The notes: a model not told the origin generated them from the letters alone. A DNA stretch of 64,000 nucleotides from Cavia porcellus (GCF_034190915.1 NW_026947496.1:32050001-32114000), one strand, 5' to 3'. Shown: positions 1 to 11,030, counted from the first letter of the stretch. Program-made: numbers and translations.

Positions 1-87
1 ATTTGATTGGGTTGCATTAAATCTACTTAACTCTTTTGGAAATATGGCCTACTTCACTATGCTGGTTCTGCCTATCCAGGAACAGAG

Positions 88-193
88 TTCACACTTTATA
101 ATCCCAGCATTTGGAAGGCTGAGGCAGGAGGATCACTGTGAATTTGAGGCCAGCTTGTGGTACACAGGGAGTTCAAGGACAGTTTGGACTAAT

Positions 194-243
<50 letters not shown>
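88..243 (+). mobile_element. B1-like SINE with (GA)n tail
   Basis: Typical B1 block (taatcccagc, then ggctgaggcaggagga, then a gttcaagg segment) inserted in the L1 above. The usual poly-A tail has been replaced by or has expanded to a pure (GA)n tract at about 198-242. Confidence 0.8.
198..242. repeat. (GA)n microsatellite
   Basis: About 22 uninterrupted GA units at the 3' end of the SINE. Confidence 0.95.
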
Positions 244-245
<2 letters not shown>

Positions 246-544
246 CTGTTTCGAAAACAGAAGATATATTTGTACTTTCTGATATCTACTTCAATTTATT
301 TATTCAGAGTATTGTAGCATGTAGGTGTTTCACTTCTTTTGTTAGACTGATTCATAAGTGTTTCATTTTTCTTGATGGTATTGTAAAAGATGCTTCCCTA
401 ATTTCCGTGTCAGTGAGTTTGCTATTTGTGTGCAGGGATGCTGTTGATTTTTGAGTGTTGACTTTGTATCCTGCTATGTTGCTGAATTTGGCTATTCATT
501 CTAGGAGTCCTTTGGTGGAGTTTTTGGGGTCTTCTGTGTAGACT

Positions 545-968
545 ATTAGTTGTTTTTCTTGCTACTGAGAAAAAATATCTGACATCCACAAGCTGAGGGA
601 AGAAATGTTTATTGGGCTTACAGCTTGCAGAAATTTCAGTCCACATTGGACTGAAGGCAGGGTGGCTTGGCAGAGGGGCATTAAAAAGGAGAAACTGTTC
701 ACAGCAGGCAGAAGGCAGCAAAAACAAACAAGAGATGAGACAAGCCTTTTTCTGTCTCTTTTATTGTATTCAGGCTTCTGGGATTAGGGTGGTACCAAAC
801 CAATCAATGCGCTTATTTTAGTAATCATCCATCCTTAATCCTTGCAACCTTAAACTTAGCATTGCACCATGAATCAATCACATACTGTAGACTCAGCCAT
901 CCTGAAAAGCCCCACCTGTGACCACATGAGGCTTTGTGGGGACATCTAGATACAAGCAGTAACAAGTA
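545..968 (+). mobile_element. Non-autonomous dispersed repeat, copy 1
   Basis: L1 similarity stops near 543 and resumes near 970. The intervening 424 bp matches, segment by segment, the elements at 16,045-16,432 and 18,303-18,652: start-side 'tactgagaaaaaatatctgac', then a 'tttattgggcttacag' block, 'ttcagtccacattg', and an end-side 'catgaggcttt' block. No coding capacity. It resembles rodent RMER-type medium-reiteration repeats; the name is not certain. This is the most diverged of the three copies. Confidence 0.6.
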
Positions 969-1042
969 TTGTGTTATCCACAAATAATTATAGTTCAATG
1001 TCTTTCTTTCCTGTCCACACACTTTTTATTTCTTTCTCTTGT

Positions 1043-1640
1043 CTAATATCTTTGGCTAATGTTTCCAGAACTATATTGAACAGGAGCTTTGATAGTGGGC
1101 ATCCTAGCCTTGTTTTTTATTTTAGAATGAAAACTTTCAGGTTTTGACCATTTAGTCTGATATTGGCTGTTGCATTTGATGGCTTTTATCAGATTGAGAT
1201 AAACGCCATCTATTCCAATTTTCTGCAGTTTTTTAAACCAGGAATTGGTGTTACGTTTTGTCCAATACTTTTTCTGCATCTATTGAAATGATTGCGTGAT
1301 TTTTGTCCTCAGTTCTATTAATATTGCACAGTACATTTATTGATTCGCATATGTTGAGCCATTCCTGCATTCTTTGAGTGAATGCTACTTGGGTATGGTG
1401 TATAATCTTCTTGATGACTTGCTGTGTTCTGTTTGCTAGTACTTTATTGAGGATTTTTGCTCCTATGTCCATCAGGGAGATTGGTCCATAGTTTTCTAGT
1501 TGGCTCTTTTTCTGGTTTAGGTATCAGGATAAATATTTGCTTCCAAGAATGTTAGGGAGAACTGCTTCTCTTTCAATTTCATCGAAGAGTTTGAGGAGTA
1601 TTGGCATTAAATCTTCTCTAAATTTCTGGTAGAACTCAGC
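1043..1640 (-). pseudogene. L1 ORF2 reverse transcriptase region, broken
   Basis: Minus-strand frames (1,251-1,472 and 1,043-1,279, different frames) carry the fingers/palm region of a LINE-1 reverse transcriptase, with the start of the segment preceding the catalytic motif A aspartate followed directly by a frame change. At least one frameshift near 1,255 separates the pieces. Part of the minus-strand L1; no function expected. Confidence 0.8.
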
Positions 1641-2589
1641 AGTGAATTCATCAGGACCTGGGCTTTTTTGGTTAGTAAGCTTTTAATTACACTTTCAATG
1701 TCATTCACTGATAATGGGTTATTCATAATTTTTATATCTTCTTGATTCAGCTTTGGTAATTTCTGTGTTTCTAGGACTCTGTCCATTTCTTCTGTGTTTT
1801 CCAGCCTATGCGAGTAAAGATTTTCAAAGCAGATATTGATGACCTTCTGATTTCCACAGGATCTGTAGTGATTTCACACTTTTTATTCCTCGTTATATGA
1901 ATTTAAGTTTTTTTTCATTTTTTGATAAGGTTGTTCAGTGGTTTGTATATTTTATTTAATTTTTTATTTAATTTTTTAAAGAATCACCTCTTTGATCCAT
2001 TGATTCTTTGAATTGTTTTTCTTAGTCTCCATTGCACTAGTTTTTGCTCTAATCTTAGAATTTGCTCAATCATACTCATTTTGTGTTTTATTGCTTTTAT
2101 TTTTCTAGAAGTTTGAGGTTCAACATTAGGTTGAGCTTTTTCTGTTTTTCTGACATGCAAATTCACTGCTATAAATTTCATAGGACAGCTTTCATAGTGT
2201 CCCATAAGTTCTGGTATGTCAGATTGGTATTATTATTTAATTATAGAAACTCCAATTTCTTCTTTAATTTTATCTGTGATCCATTGGTTGCTCAGGAGAT
2301 ATTATTTAATTTCCATATGTTTATGTAGTTTTTGTGGTTTCTTTTTGCCATTGATTTCCAGTATCATTACACTATGGCCTGACAATTTGCATGAGATAAT
2401 TTCAATTTCTTTGCGGTTACTTAAGCATATTCTATGGGATAGTATGTGATACTATTTTGGAGAAAGTCTTGTGCAGCTGAGAATGCATATTCTGTTTCTG
2501 GGTGAAATATTCTGCAGATATCTATTAAGTTCTTTTGTTCAAAGGTTTAGTTCAGTTCTGATTTTTTTGTGGATTTTTGTCTAATTGAT

Positions 2590-3080
2590 CTATTTGTGAC
2601 AGTGGGGTGTTGCTGTCTCCATTACAATTGTATTAGTGCTTATCTGATTTTTCATATTCATTAATATTTGTTTTATATAGTTGGGTATACTGATATTTGG
2701 TGCATATATATTTGTGAGTGCTTTCTCTTCCTCTTGGGTTGTTTTCTTAACAAGTATGTAGTGACCTTTTGTCTCTTCTGATAAGTTTTGACTTGCTAAA
2801 CTTAGTTGGAAAATAGAATAGCTACCCCTGCTTTTTCTGGGTTCTTGTTTCATGGAGTATTTTCCATCCTTTGACTTTCAGTTATGAATTTCTTTTTGAG
2901 TTAAATGTGTTTCTTGTATACAGAATATTGTTGGGTCTTATTTCTTGATCTGTTCTGCCAATCTGTTTCTTTTGATTGGTGAATTGAAACCATTCACACT
3001 GATTGTTAGAAGTATGAAGTAGTTACTTATCCTTGTCATTTTATTTTTCTCTAGTTGGTTCTTTTTCTCTTCATTCTGTT
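2590..3080 (-). pseudogene. L1 ORF2 N-terminal endonuclease region, broken
   Basis: The minus-strand frame 2,590-2,853 has the 'IYAPN' signature of the LINE-1 apurinic-like endonuclease at about 2,710, a segment that normally lies near residue 110 of ORF2. That places the ORF2 start near 3,060-3,090. In intact elements this domain nicks target DNA; here stops interrupt it. Confidence 0.75.
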
Positions 3081-3253
3081 TAATTGCTTTCCTTGCCTGG
3101 TGGATTTATTCATTCTATTCAGATTCATAGAAATGTTGTCTTTACTAGGATATTCTTCAGAACATTTTGGAGTGCTGATTTGGTAGTCCTGAATTTCTTC
3201 AGGTATTCTTTATCGTGGAAGTATTTTGTTTCTCCATCAGTTTTGAAAGATAA

Positions 3254-4141
3254 TTATGTGGGGTACATAAATCTGAGTTGGAGGTTGTTTTCCTTTAGGG
3301 CTTGAAATATTTCACTCCAAGCCTCCTTAAAGGTTCTGAGTTGTGATTCTGATGGATTTTCCTTTATATGTGATTTATTTCTCTTCTCTAACAGATTTTG
3401 ATATTCTGTTCTTTGTATTGAATTTTTGTAATCTTTACTATTATATGCCTTGATGTAGTTTTTTTTCAGACTGTAACTGTTTGGAGTTCTATATGCCTCA
3501 TTTATCTGTATCTCCTGTTGTTTTTCCATGCTTGGAAAGTTTTCTGCTATTAACTTGTGTGAATAGCTTTTGTATGCTCTTTGTGCTATCTTCTGGGTTC
3601 TTGGCTGATTCCAGTTAATCTTATATTGGTCTTCTTTACACCATCTAGTATCTGTTGAATTGATTTTTCATTGGCCCTTGCTATTTTTAACAGGTCTTTT
3701 ATTTGATGATCACCAACAATCCTTTCTTCTAGATCTGGTATTCTATCTTCACGCTGACTCTGGTGGGTGTACTTTTGGCAGAATTTTTAATCTCCTGGAT
3801 TTCTGTTTGAGTATGTTTTACAGAATCAATTTCTTTTATATGTTGGGCATTCATGATTTTCATATCTTTCCTAAGCTCCTCTATTTTTTTAATCTGTACT
3901 CTAGATTCACTAATCATTTCCTTTACTATGGCCATTTTATTTTTAATTATTTGTGCTTTTTTTGTCCAGAGACTTATTGATGTTTTGGAACTTTCCTGAC
4001 ACTATTTAATAAAATTCAGCTGGGAGGCTTTTTATCTCTTCGACCTCAATGCCTTCTTGATTTGCCTTGGGCAAGTTGTGGGTTTTGGACTGCATCTTGT
4101 TTCATGTTTTCTATCTTATTTTGTCCATTTGTTTTCCGCAT
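3254..4141 (-). pseudogene. L1 ORF1 (RNA-binding protein), broken
   Basis: Minus-strand frames show a lysine/glutamate-rich coiled-coil stretch (3,729-3,935) and the ORF1 C-terminal domain (3,254-3,529) with the characteristic 'AWSEIFQALKENN' segment. A start codon with fitting context is at 4,141-4,139. Intact ORF1p is a trimeric RNA chaperone packaging L1 RNA; frame breaks between the two blocks disable this copy. Confidence 0.8.
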
Positions 4142-4819
4142 TGAGACTTGTAAATTGCTTATGGTAGGTAGCTTTGTTACTAGCACTGAGACCTCTTTTG
4201 AAAATGACTGCTTTTCAGAAATATCTTCTAAGTCTAGCTGACTTTTGGCTTTTGAGTCTGTCCCATTTTATTACAGATGAACAATTGCTGCCTGCTGGGC
4301 CTGGCACCCAGTTCTTTGGTACTGGACTATAGTATTGATTATGACCCCCAGAAAGTCTAGGTATTGGCATATAAAGAGTCAATTGATCACAACAATTGTC
4401 ACGTTGGCTAAAGTAGTAACAGCGCTTGTGTCAAGCACAGATTAGAAAATGACAAACTGTGACAACTGTTAATTTGCCAACTTTAACTATAGGAACAGAA
4501 CTTATACAAGATCTAAAACAAATCAGACAGTTGTCCAGTAACTATCTACTCAGGGTAGATAGGTGATACCACCCTAAGGGGAGAAATTTTAAAAGGGATA
4601 AGAAGAAAAAAATAAAGAAAAAAGAGTAAGAGATTAGAATCACGGCTGAAGGACAAAGGATGATTATGCAAGACTTGTGAAACTAGTGAAGAAGATAGGA
4701 AGGGGAAAAAACAAAAACAACAAACTAAAAACAATGTTCATATTCATGAAAAAACAAAAATAATTAGAAAAAGCCCCAACCAACTAAACAAACAAATGAA
4801 AACCCCAAAATCAAAGAAA

Positions 4820-4887
<68 letters not shown>

Positions 4888-5672
4888 TTCTTTGTGATTT
4901 AAACCTGTAGTTATATTCTAGGGTCTACAGTCTTGCGGTGGTGTCCAATTGGTGTGACTCTGCTTTTGGTGATAGACAAAGAAGGCAGTCAGAACCCAGA
5001 TCTGTGCTGGATAATCCTAGCAAGCCTGCAGTAGGACTAGGGAAAGATGCTGGTTCTGGTACTTACAGACCCACAGCAGTTTGGGCTGATCCTGGCCCTC
5101 TGGACTGAGGGTTGGGGCCTGAGGCATTCAGTCTACCACACTCTGGGTGTCTCTTGATGGCCTGACCAACAACTCTCTGACCCTAGACATTGCCTGTGAC
5201 TGTCCTTCACCCAGTCACTGTGGAGTTTCAACACTGGGAGCCCTGAGATGAAGCCAAACCCATGGCTGCTCTGATCAAACATCCTTTCCAGGGGACGTGC
5301 AAGTCACTTGGACGGGAGTCACTCGATGTTGTAGCACCCAGAATCCATTGCTCTGTTCCATTAGTGTTTTTCTCTGGAGGCCTCTGGAGTCCCCTACCTT
5401 CACTGTGTCTCTGTAGATGCGAACCTCCCACGCCAGAGTCCTGGAACCAGAGAGAAAGTTTAGGTCACTTCCTCCTCTTTCTGCATTGAAGTTTGCTTCT
5501 TCACTTTCTCTGTGATCTGCAATTTTCCCCTCAGATCCTTCCTGGCTCCCAGAGATTCACCTCCCTCTTTCTTTTCTTCCCCAGGTTGCTATTTTTCAGT
5601 GTCTTGATTCCAAATCTTTGAGACATTGATTTGTTGCTGCTTACTGCTTCACCATCTTCCTGGAAATCACCT
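4142..5672 (-). promoter_or_regulatory. L1 5' UTR (internal promoter region)
   Basis: About 1.5 kb of non-coding, relatively GC-richer sequence upstream of ORF1, ending near 5,672 with an aaggtgatttccaggaagat start (read on the minus strand). LINE-1 5' UTRs carry the element's own promoter; activity of this copy is not shown. No 200-bp-type tandem monomers as in mouse L1 are seen. A (GA)n tract interrupts it. Confidence 0.6.
4820..4886. repeat. (GA)n microsatellite
   Basis: Imperfect then pure GA repeat inside the L1 5' UTR. Confidence 0.95.
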
Positions 5673-5679
5673 TTATCTT

Positions 5680-5965
5680 TTGTGTTGAAAACAATTTGTA
5701 CCTACTCTCTTAGCAAATTTCAAATATGCAACACACTATTATTGACTAAAGCCCTCATGTTGTATGTTAGGCCACTGGAATTTATTCATTTTATGAAGGA
5801 AAGTTTGTGCCCTTTGCCCAACCTCTCCTCATTTACCCACCACATCTCCTAGGAACCATATTCTACTCTGGCACTGTGAGTTCAGCTTTGTTTTGAGATT
5901 CTTCATGTGAGTGAGGTTGTGCAATGTCTGTCTGTTTGGTCTGGCTTATTTCTCTTTCCAGAGTA
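5680..5965 (-). mobile_element. Ancient L1 3' UTR relic
   Basis: Diverged sequence with the order typical of old mammalian L1M 3' UTRs in antisense: 'caaatatgcaacacactatt', a 'gaatttattcattttatg' block, 'cctctcctcatttaccc', 'accatattctactctg' and 'catgtgagtgaggttgtgca'. No ORF. It adjoins the 5' end of the younger L1. Confidence 0.6.
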
Positions 5966-6397
5966 TACTCCGGGCATGGCAGCTCTCTGGGCACATTGCA
6001 GAGTGAGGGGCTGACTCAAAAGATGGCCCGGGAGGTGCAGTATTTCTTGAGTATTGGTTCAGTGTGAAAAAGTAATGTCAACAGACTGAAGCTGAATAGG
6101 AGAATAAGTGGAAAATCCCACAAAGACTGATGAAGGGAAAATTGGGAAACTGCTTAGGAACACTAAAGGCTTGCACCTCGCATTTCCTTGAATTCAGGCT
6201 TCAACTCCACCACTAGAACCTCTTTATGTTCTGTTCTTCTCTCACAGTGGAGAACTTGGTCATATTTTGGGAACAGAGAAGATTTGACTGAAATTCCCTA
6301 TGGTCACCAGAAGAAATCTTACCTTCATATGGGCCGAACTAGACCTGTGATTTGTCATTTTTAGTAACAATTTCTATAATGATAAAAACAAGGCATG
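5966..6397. other. Unique-looking non-coding sequence
   Basis: No gene, repeat family or long frame recognised in this stretch. Confidence 0.5.
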
Positions 6398-6545
6398 CGC
6401 AGCTGGATGTGGTGGTGGCTCATTCCTTTAATTCCAGCACTGAGAAGGCTGAGGCAGGAGGATCGCTGGGAATTGGAGATCAACTTGGGCTACAGAGTGA
6501 GTTCAAGAACAGACTGAGCTACCTGTCTCAATACCCTGCCCTGCC
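6398..6545 (+). mobile_element. B1-like SINE
   Basis: Begins with a diverged 'gctggatgtggtggtggctc' (Pol III A-box region), followed by the gaggcaggagga block and the doubled 'gagttcaagaacag' segment characteristic of rodent B1. Tail short and decayed. Confidence 0.8.
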
Positions 6546-7243
6546 ATGCATGCTTGTGTGGAATGCACAGAAGGGTGTAAAGGGCTTCTTATCTCTACAT
6601 GTGAGTAGTTCCTGCTCTCAAGGAGTGGCTTCAGGTACAAGTTCAGAATGGGAGACAGATCAGTGGAGAGAAGGACAAACTCAGTAAAGGGCCAGCACCT
6701 GCTGCATCTTCTCTGTAGGCACCTTCTAAAAGCTGCTCCTGTAAGCCCCTAGGCTTTCCTTCCTTCCTTTCTTCCTTCCTTCCTTCCTCCTAGAGACACA
6801 CGTATCTTATGTCACCATGTGCAGTGACACAGTTCACTTGGCCTCGGACCTGCAGCTGCTTTGGGATCTGAGCTCTAAGGATTGGACTGCACTGATGCTG
6901 GGCGTGGGCTGGACAGGCTGGGCCCTCCGTGCTGCTGCAGCACCTCAGCCGCATCTGCTGTCCTCTTTGACTTGCCCATCTGTGGAAGAGGTCAAGCGGA
7001 GAAAACACCCCTTTCAATAACAGACCCAGAAAGTTACTTTGGAAATGGATGACTAAGAAATAAGACAACAACAACGGTTTGTGATCTCACATCCTAGCTA
7101 AACTCTGTGGGCATTAAAAAGCTATAGGCCCATCCGTGCAATACATAAAACAGCACAGAAGTCACAGGGGAAAGCAAGTCTGTCTTTTTACAGCCTAATA
7201 GTGTTGCTTATTATGTCTGGCAAATATGAATGACTTTATTTTT
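6546..7243. other. Non-coding, with short (TTCC)n tract
   Basis: Pyrimidine tract of CTTCC/TTCC units at 6,757-6,790. The two opposed short frames near 6,790-7,074 overlap and show no family or splice signals. Nothing else recognised. Confidence 0.5.
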
Positions 7244-7255
7244 CAAAATTTATGC

Positions 7256-8907
7256 CTGCAGCCCTTCCAGGGGGAGAACTAGCAGTGTCTCCTGAAATCC
7301 ACGCCATGCTGGAACTTAGGACTCTGGGAAGCCAAGCCAGCACCTCCCCTCCCTGTAAGTGGTGGTAGTTTAGCCCACTTCAGCCCTTCCAGGGGGAGAA
7401 CTAGCAGTGTCTCCTGAGATCCACACCATGCTGGAACTTAGGACTCTGGGAAGCCAAGCCAGCACCTCCCCTCCCTGTAAGTGGAGGCAGGGTGGCAGCC
7501 TGCAGCCCTTCCAGGGGGAGAACTAGCAGTGTCTCCTGAGATCCACACCATGCTGGAACTTAGGACTCTGGGAAGCCAAGCCAGCACCTCCCCTCCCTGT
7601 AAGTGGAGGCAGGGTGGCAGCCTGCAGCCCTTCCACGGGGAGAACTAGCAGTGTCTCCTGAGATCCACGCCATGCTGGAACTCAGGACTCTGGGAAGCCA
7701 AGCCAGCACCTCCCCTCCCTGCAAGCAAAGGCAGGGTGGCAGCCTGCAGCCCTTCCAGGGGGAGAACTAGCAGTGTCTCCTGAGATCCACGCCATGCTGG
7801 AACTTAGGACTCTGGGAAGCCAAGCCAGCGTCTCCCCTCCCTGTAAGCGGAGGCAGGGTGGCAGCCTGCAGTCCTTCCAGGGGGAGAACTAGCAGTGTCT
7901 CCTGAGATCCACACCATGCTGGAGCTTAGGACTCTGGGAAGCCAAGCCAGCACCTCCCCTCCCTGTAAGTGGAGGCAGGGTGGCAGCCTGCAGCCCTTCC
8001 AGGGGGAGAACTAGCAGTGTCTCCTGAGATCCACGCCATGCTGGAACTTAGGACTCTGGGAAGCCAAGCCAGCGTCTCCCCTCCCTGTAAGTGGAGGCAG
8101 GGTGGCAGCCTGCAGCCCTTCCAGGGGGAAAACTAGCAGTGTCTCCTGAGATCCACGCCATGCTGGAACTCAGGACTCTGGGAAGCCAAGCCAGCACCTC
8201 CCCTCCCTGCAAGCAGAGGCAGGGTGGCAGCCTGCAGCCCTTCCAGGGGGAGAACTAGCAGTGTCTCCTGAGATCCACGCCATGCTGGAACTTAGGACTC
8301 TGGGAAGCCAAGCCAGCACCTCCCCTCCCTGGTAAGCGGCGGTAGTTTAGCCCACTGCAGCCCTTCCAGGGGGAGAACTAGCAGTGTCTCCTGAGATCCA
8401 CACCATGCTGGAACTTAGGACTCTGGGAAGCCAAGCCAGCGTCTCCCCTCCCTGTAAGCGGAGGCAGGGTGGCAGCCTGCAGTCCTTCCAGGGGGAGAAC
8501 TAGCAGTGTCTCCTGAGATCCACACCATGCTGGAGCTTAGGACTCTGGGAAGCCAAGCCAGCGTCTCCCCTCCCTGTAAGCGGAGGCAGGGTGGCAGCCT
8601 GCAGCCCTTCCAGGGGGAGAACTAGCAGTGTCTCCTGAGATCCACGCCATGCTGGAACTTAGGACTCTGGGAAGCCAAGCCAGCACCTCCCCTCCCTGGT
8701 AAGCGGCAGTAGTTTAGCCCACTGCAGCCCTTCCAGGGGGAGAACTAGCAGTGTCTCCTGAGATCCTAGCCCTGTTGGAGCTAAGGTCTCTGGGAAGCCA
8801 AGCCAGCATCTCCCCTCCCTGTGAGTGGAGGCAGGGTGGCAGCCTGCAGCCCTTCCAGGGGGAGATCTAGCAGGGTCTCCTGAGATCCACGCCATGTTGG
8901 AGCTTAT
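7256..8907 (+). repeat. 122-bp GC-rich minisatellite, about 13.5 copies
   Basis: Unit starts (first base of gcccttccaggggg or its variant) at 7,261, 7,384, 7,505, 7,627, 7,749, 7,871, 7,993, 8,115, 8,237, 8,360, 8,482, 8,604, 8,727 and 8,849, i.e. 121-123 bp spacing, the last unit partial. Copies are highly similar, implying recent expansion or homogenisation. Three units (1, 9, 12) end in a 'tagtttagcccact' variant; the others end in 'aggcagggtggcagcct'. Short frames through it are by-products of the repeat. Confidence 0.97.
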
Positions 8908-9811
8908 CTCAATCTCTCCCTTATTCTTTAAAAAAATTATTTAGTTATTTCTTATGTTTTTTAATTAAGGGGAAAAATTTTTTTAATTAGCATATATTAT
9001 AGTAACTCTTTTTGATTTACTGTTAACTTGTTTTGAAGTCCTGTAATACTCCCACGATCTTGTTTTGACTGATTAGACTCTGTTCCATTCTATATGATAG
9101 TATCAAGTTTGAGGGTATAAGCACCTACTTTGAAGGCAATAAGATTCACTAAGATGCCCATTCTGGTTTGACTGTTGTCTCCTTTGGAAGTCCTGTAATG
9201 TTTACAATGCCTAAGTTTTATTGGTCTTGTTCTCTACTGTTTTGTCCAACTTTATAATATCTAATGAGATAGACTATTCTTTTTAAGGAAACAAGAGACA
9301 ATTTTGATAACCATTGTTGATAACCTTGTACTCTGTTCTACATCATGTGCTATGTCTATCCTTGGTTTTGAGTGGCAGCTTTGTTTTCCATATTTGACTA
9401 TATTCTCTTCCCTCCAAAAAAAGTAATAAGGACTAGGAGTAATAAAATCCAAAATGTGTAAATTTTGTTGTAAAAAAGAGAAGGAAAAAAAAAAGAGCTC
9501 TATGGATATAACAGCAATTGTGTTTAGGGGTGTTAAATAGCTGACTATATTAATGTTTTTGGATCATTGAACACAGCTGTTTGCAGTCTCTCTGTTTGAA
9601 TGTTCACTTTGTATTCTTTGATACTGTGATTTGAGCAACTATTTCCAAGATGATAATATGTAATCTATTAGCAGGTGATTTCTTACTATTATGTTTTTTT
9701 TTGTAGTTCTGTATTACATGTACCCTTACACCACTTTGTTTTGTTTTGTGTTTTTCTCTTTTTCCTCTTAAATAAAATTAAAAAAAAAATTTAAAAAAAA
9801 AACAAAAAAAA
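8908..9811 (+). mobile_element. L1 3' UTR-like tail with A-rich end
   Basis: AT-rich, non-coding. The block at 9,279-9,316 (aaggaaacaagagaca, then aaccattgttgat) recurs in the L1 3' UTRs at about 58,449, 58,724 and 63,957, and the end 'aaataaaattaaaaaaaa' resembles the L1 end at 58,855. This supports L1 origin and plus orientation. Confidence 0.65.
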
Positions 9812-9839
9812 CAAAATTTATGCAAAATGGATTTTTACT

Positions 9840-10700
9840 GTTTTCTGCTCTGCTTTTTTTTCCACTTCATAGTTCTTAGAAATTCTTTTCACATTAGTAT
9901 ATCTAGATCTAAGACTTTTTAGGGGTGCAGAGGATTCCATTTCTGCCGTACCATAATTTACTTAGTTTCCTACTATTGGACATTTACATTTCAGTTATGT
10001 CTTTGTTTTGTTTTGTTTTTTGAGATAGGGTCTTTTTATGTCGTTCAGACTGGCCTTGAACTCACTTTGCAGTCCAGGCTGGCCTCAAACACAGCGATCC
10101 TCTTGCCTCAGTCTTCTAAGCACTGGGATTACTAGTCTGTGCCACCACATCCAGCTCAGTTATGTCACTATTGTAACATTGCAAAAGAAATATGCTTATG
10201 AATCTGGGTATTTTGACTGTGTAATTCATAGGATAAATTGGAGAGTGTGCACATGCCCAGTCATGCAATGTAAAACTGTACTTTAAAAAGGTATTAATTG
10301 ATTTTGTCAAATTGTCCTTTATAAAAACTTCAAATTTATGTTCTTACCACAAGGTGAACATGATCAAGCATCTTTTTTAGTACAATAGCAGTTAATTACC
10401 TCCTATCCTTTGCTCATATTTTCCTTGGATCTGAACTTTAAAAAAATTTTTTTTAAATTAAGTTCACTGGGCTTTATAAATGAAGGAAATTAGCTTTTCT
10501 CTTTCTTATGTATCACAAATGTTTTCTCCACTGTGTGCTTTGTGTTTGGCTAATTTTTTGTTTGGTTTTTGGAACAGAGAAGTTTTAACATTTTATATAC
10601 TGTTGGCAGAAAGCCTTTAGGTGTGTGGCTTTTTTGTCTTATTTTGAAGCATCTTGTTTTATAAAATCATAAGTCAATTCACCTGTGCTTTTTTTAAAAA
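9840..10700 (-). mobile_element. Possible ancient L1 fragment
   Basis: Diverged antisense L1-like words, for example 'accataatttacttagtttcc' and 'tattggacatttacatttca', with a B1 inserted at 10,002-10,155. The right part (10,300-10,700) is AT-rich and only weakly L1-like. Confidence 0.35.
10002..10155 (-). mobile_element. B1-like SINE with 11-bp TSD
   Basis: Antisense B1 (tttttgagatagggtc at left, ccaccacatccagc at right) flanked by the perfect direct repeat tcagttatgtc at 9,991-10,001 and 10,156-10,166. Confidence 0.9.
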
Positions 10701-10831
10701 AGCAATGCCACTTATTGTCAGGAAAATCATATATTCAATGCAGAAAAGATATACAATACATTTAAGCAAAAAGAAAAAAATCCTAGGGTCTGACTGCTGG
10801 AAATGGTCACTGTGACCTAAGTTTGGGCCTT

Positions 10832-11030
10832 TAGCTGGGTAGTGTGCCTGCAACCCCGCTCACTGGGAGGCTGAGCCACCATGGGTCACAAGTCCCAGGC
10901 CAACATGGGCAGTTTAGTCTCAAAAAAGGGCTGGTGATGTAGTTCGGTGGAAGACAGCTTGCCTAGCATGAGTGAGGCCCTGGCTTGAAAAAAACAGTAT
11001 TGAAAAAACAAAAACAAAACCCAAAATCAA
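10832..11030 (+). mobile_element. B1-ID dimeric SINE
   Basis: A shortened B1 left arm (ctgggtagtgtgcctgc, gggaggctgagcc) ending in 'agtctcaaaaaa' is directly followed by an ID-type right arm (ggctggtgatgtagttcggt, tgcctagcatgagtgaggcc) and an A-rich tail. Such dimers occur in non-murid rodents. Confidence 0.75.

Larger units (their letters stand above)
1..5672 (-). mobile_element. Nearly full-length LINE-1, ORF2 cut by window edge
   Basis: A minus-strand LINE-1 read from its 5' end near 5,672 down to base 1. Translated minus-strand pieces show, in order, 5' UTR (5,672-4,142), ORF1 coiled coil and C-terminal domain, ORF2 endonuclease and ORF2 reverse transcriptase; the rest of ORF2 and the 3' UTR lie beyond the left edge. 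Two later insertions interrupt it: a B1-like SINE at 88-243 and a dispersed repeat at about 545-968. Frameshifts and stops break both ORFs, so the copy is dead. The 5' boundary is set where L1-like sequence gives way to an older, unrelated L1 relic. Family assignment is secure; subfamily is unknown. Confidence 0.9.
7244..9823 (+). mobile_element. Composite retrotransposed unit: VNTR + L1-like 3' tail
   Basis: The perfect 12-mer caaaatttatgc occurs at 7,244-7,255 and 9,812-9,823. Between the two copies are a GC-rich 122-bp tandem array (7,256-8,907), an AT-rich segment resembling the 3' ends of the window's L1 copies (8,908-9,770), and an A-rich end (9,771-9,811). A target-site duplication plus A-rich 3' end is the mark of L1-machinery insertion, so array and tail appear to have entered as one unit. 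No reverse-transcriptase coding is present. The layout (VNTR, then 3' module, then poly-A) recalls SVA-type composite elements; alternatively it is a 5'-truncated or internally deleted L1 whose repeat later expanded. Confidence 0.6.

Noticed and set aside
44..454. 136-codon plus-strand frame
   Set aside because: Antisense of L1 ORF2 plus a SINE plus (GA)n read as Arg-Glu repeats.
6790..7074. Opposed 94- and 67-codon frames
   Set aside because: Mutually overlapping, no splice signals or family resemblance.
8659..8895. 78-codon minus-strand frame with internally repeated peptide
   Set aside because: It is the translation of minisatellite units; no start or conservation expected.
7256..8907. 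CRISPR-like repeat/spacer array
   Set aside because: The 122-bp units are contiguous tandem copies with no unique spacers, in a mammalian context.
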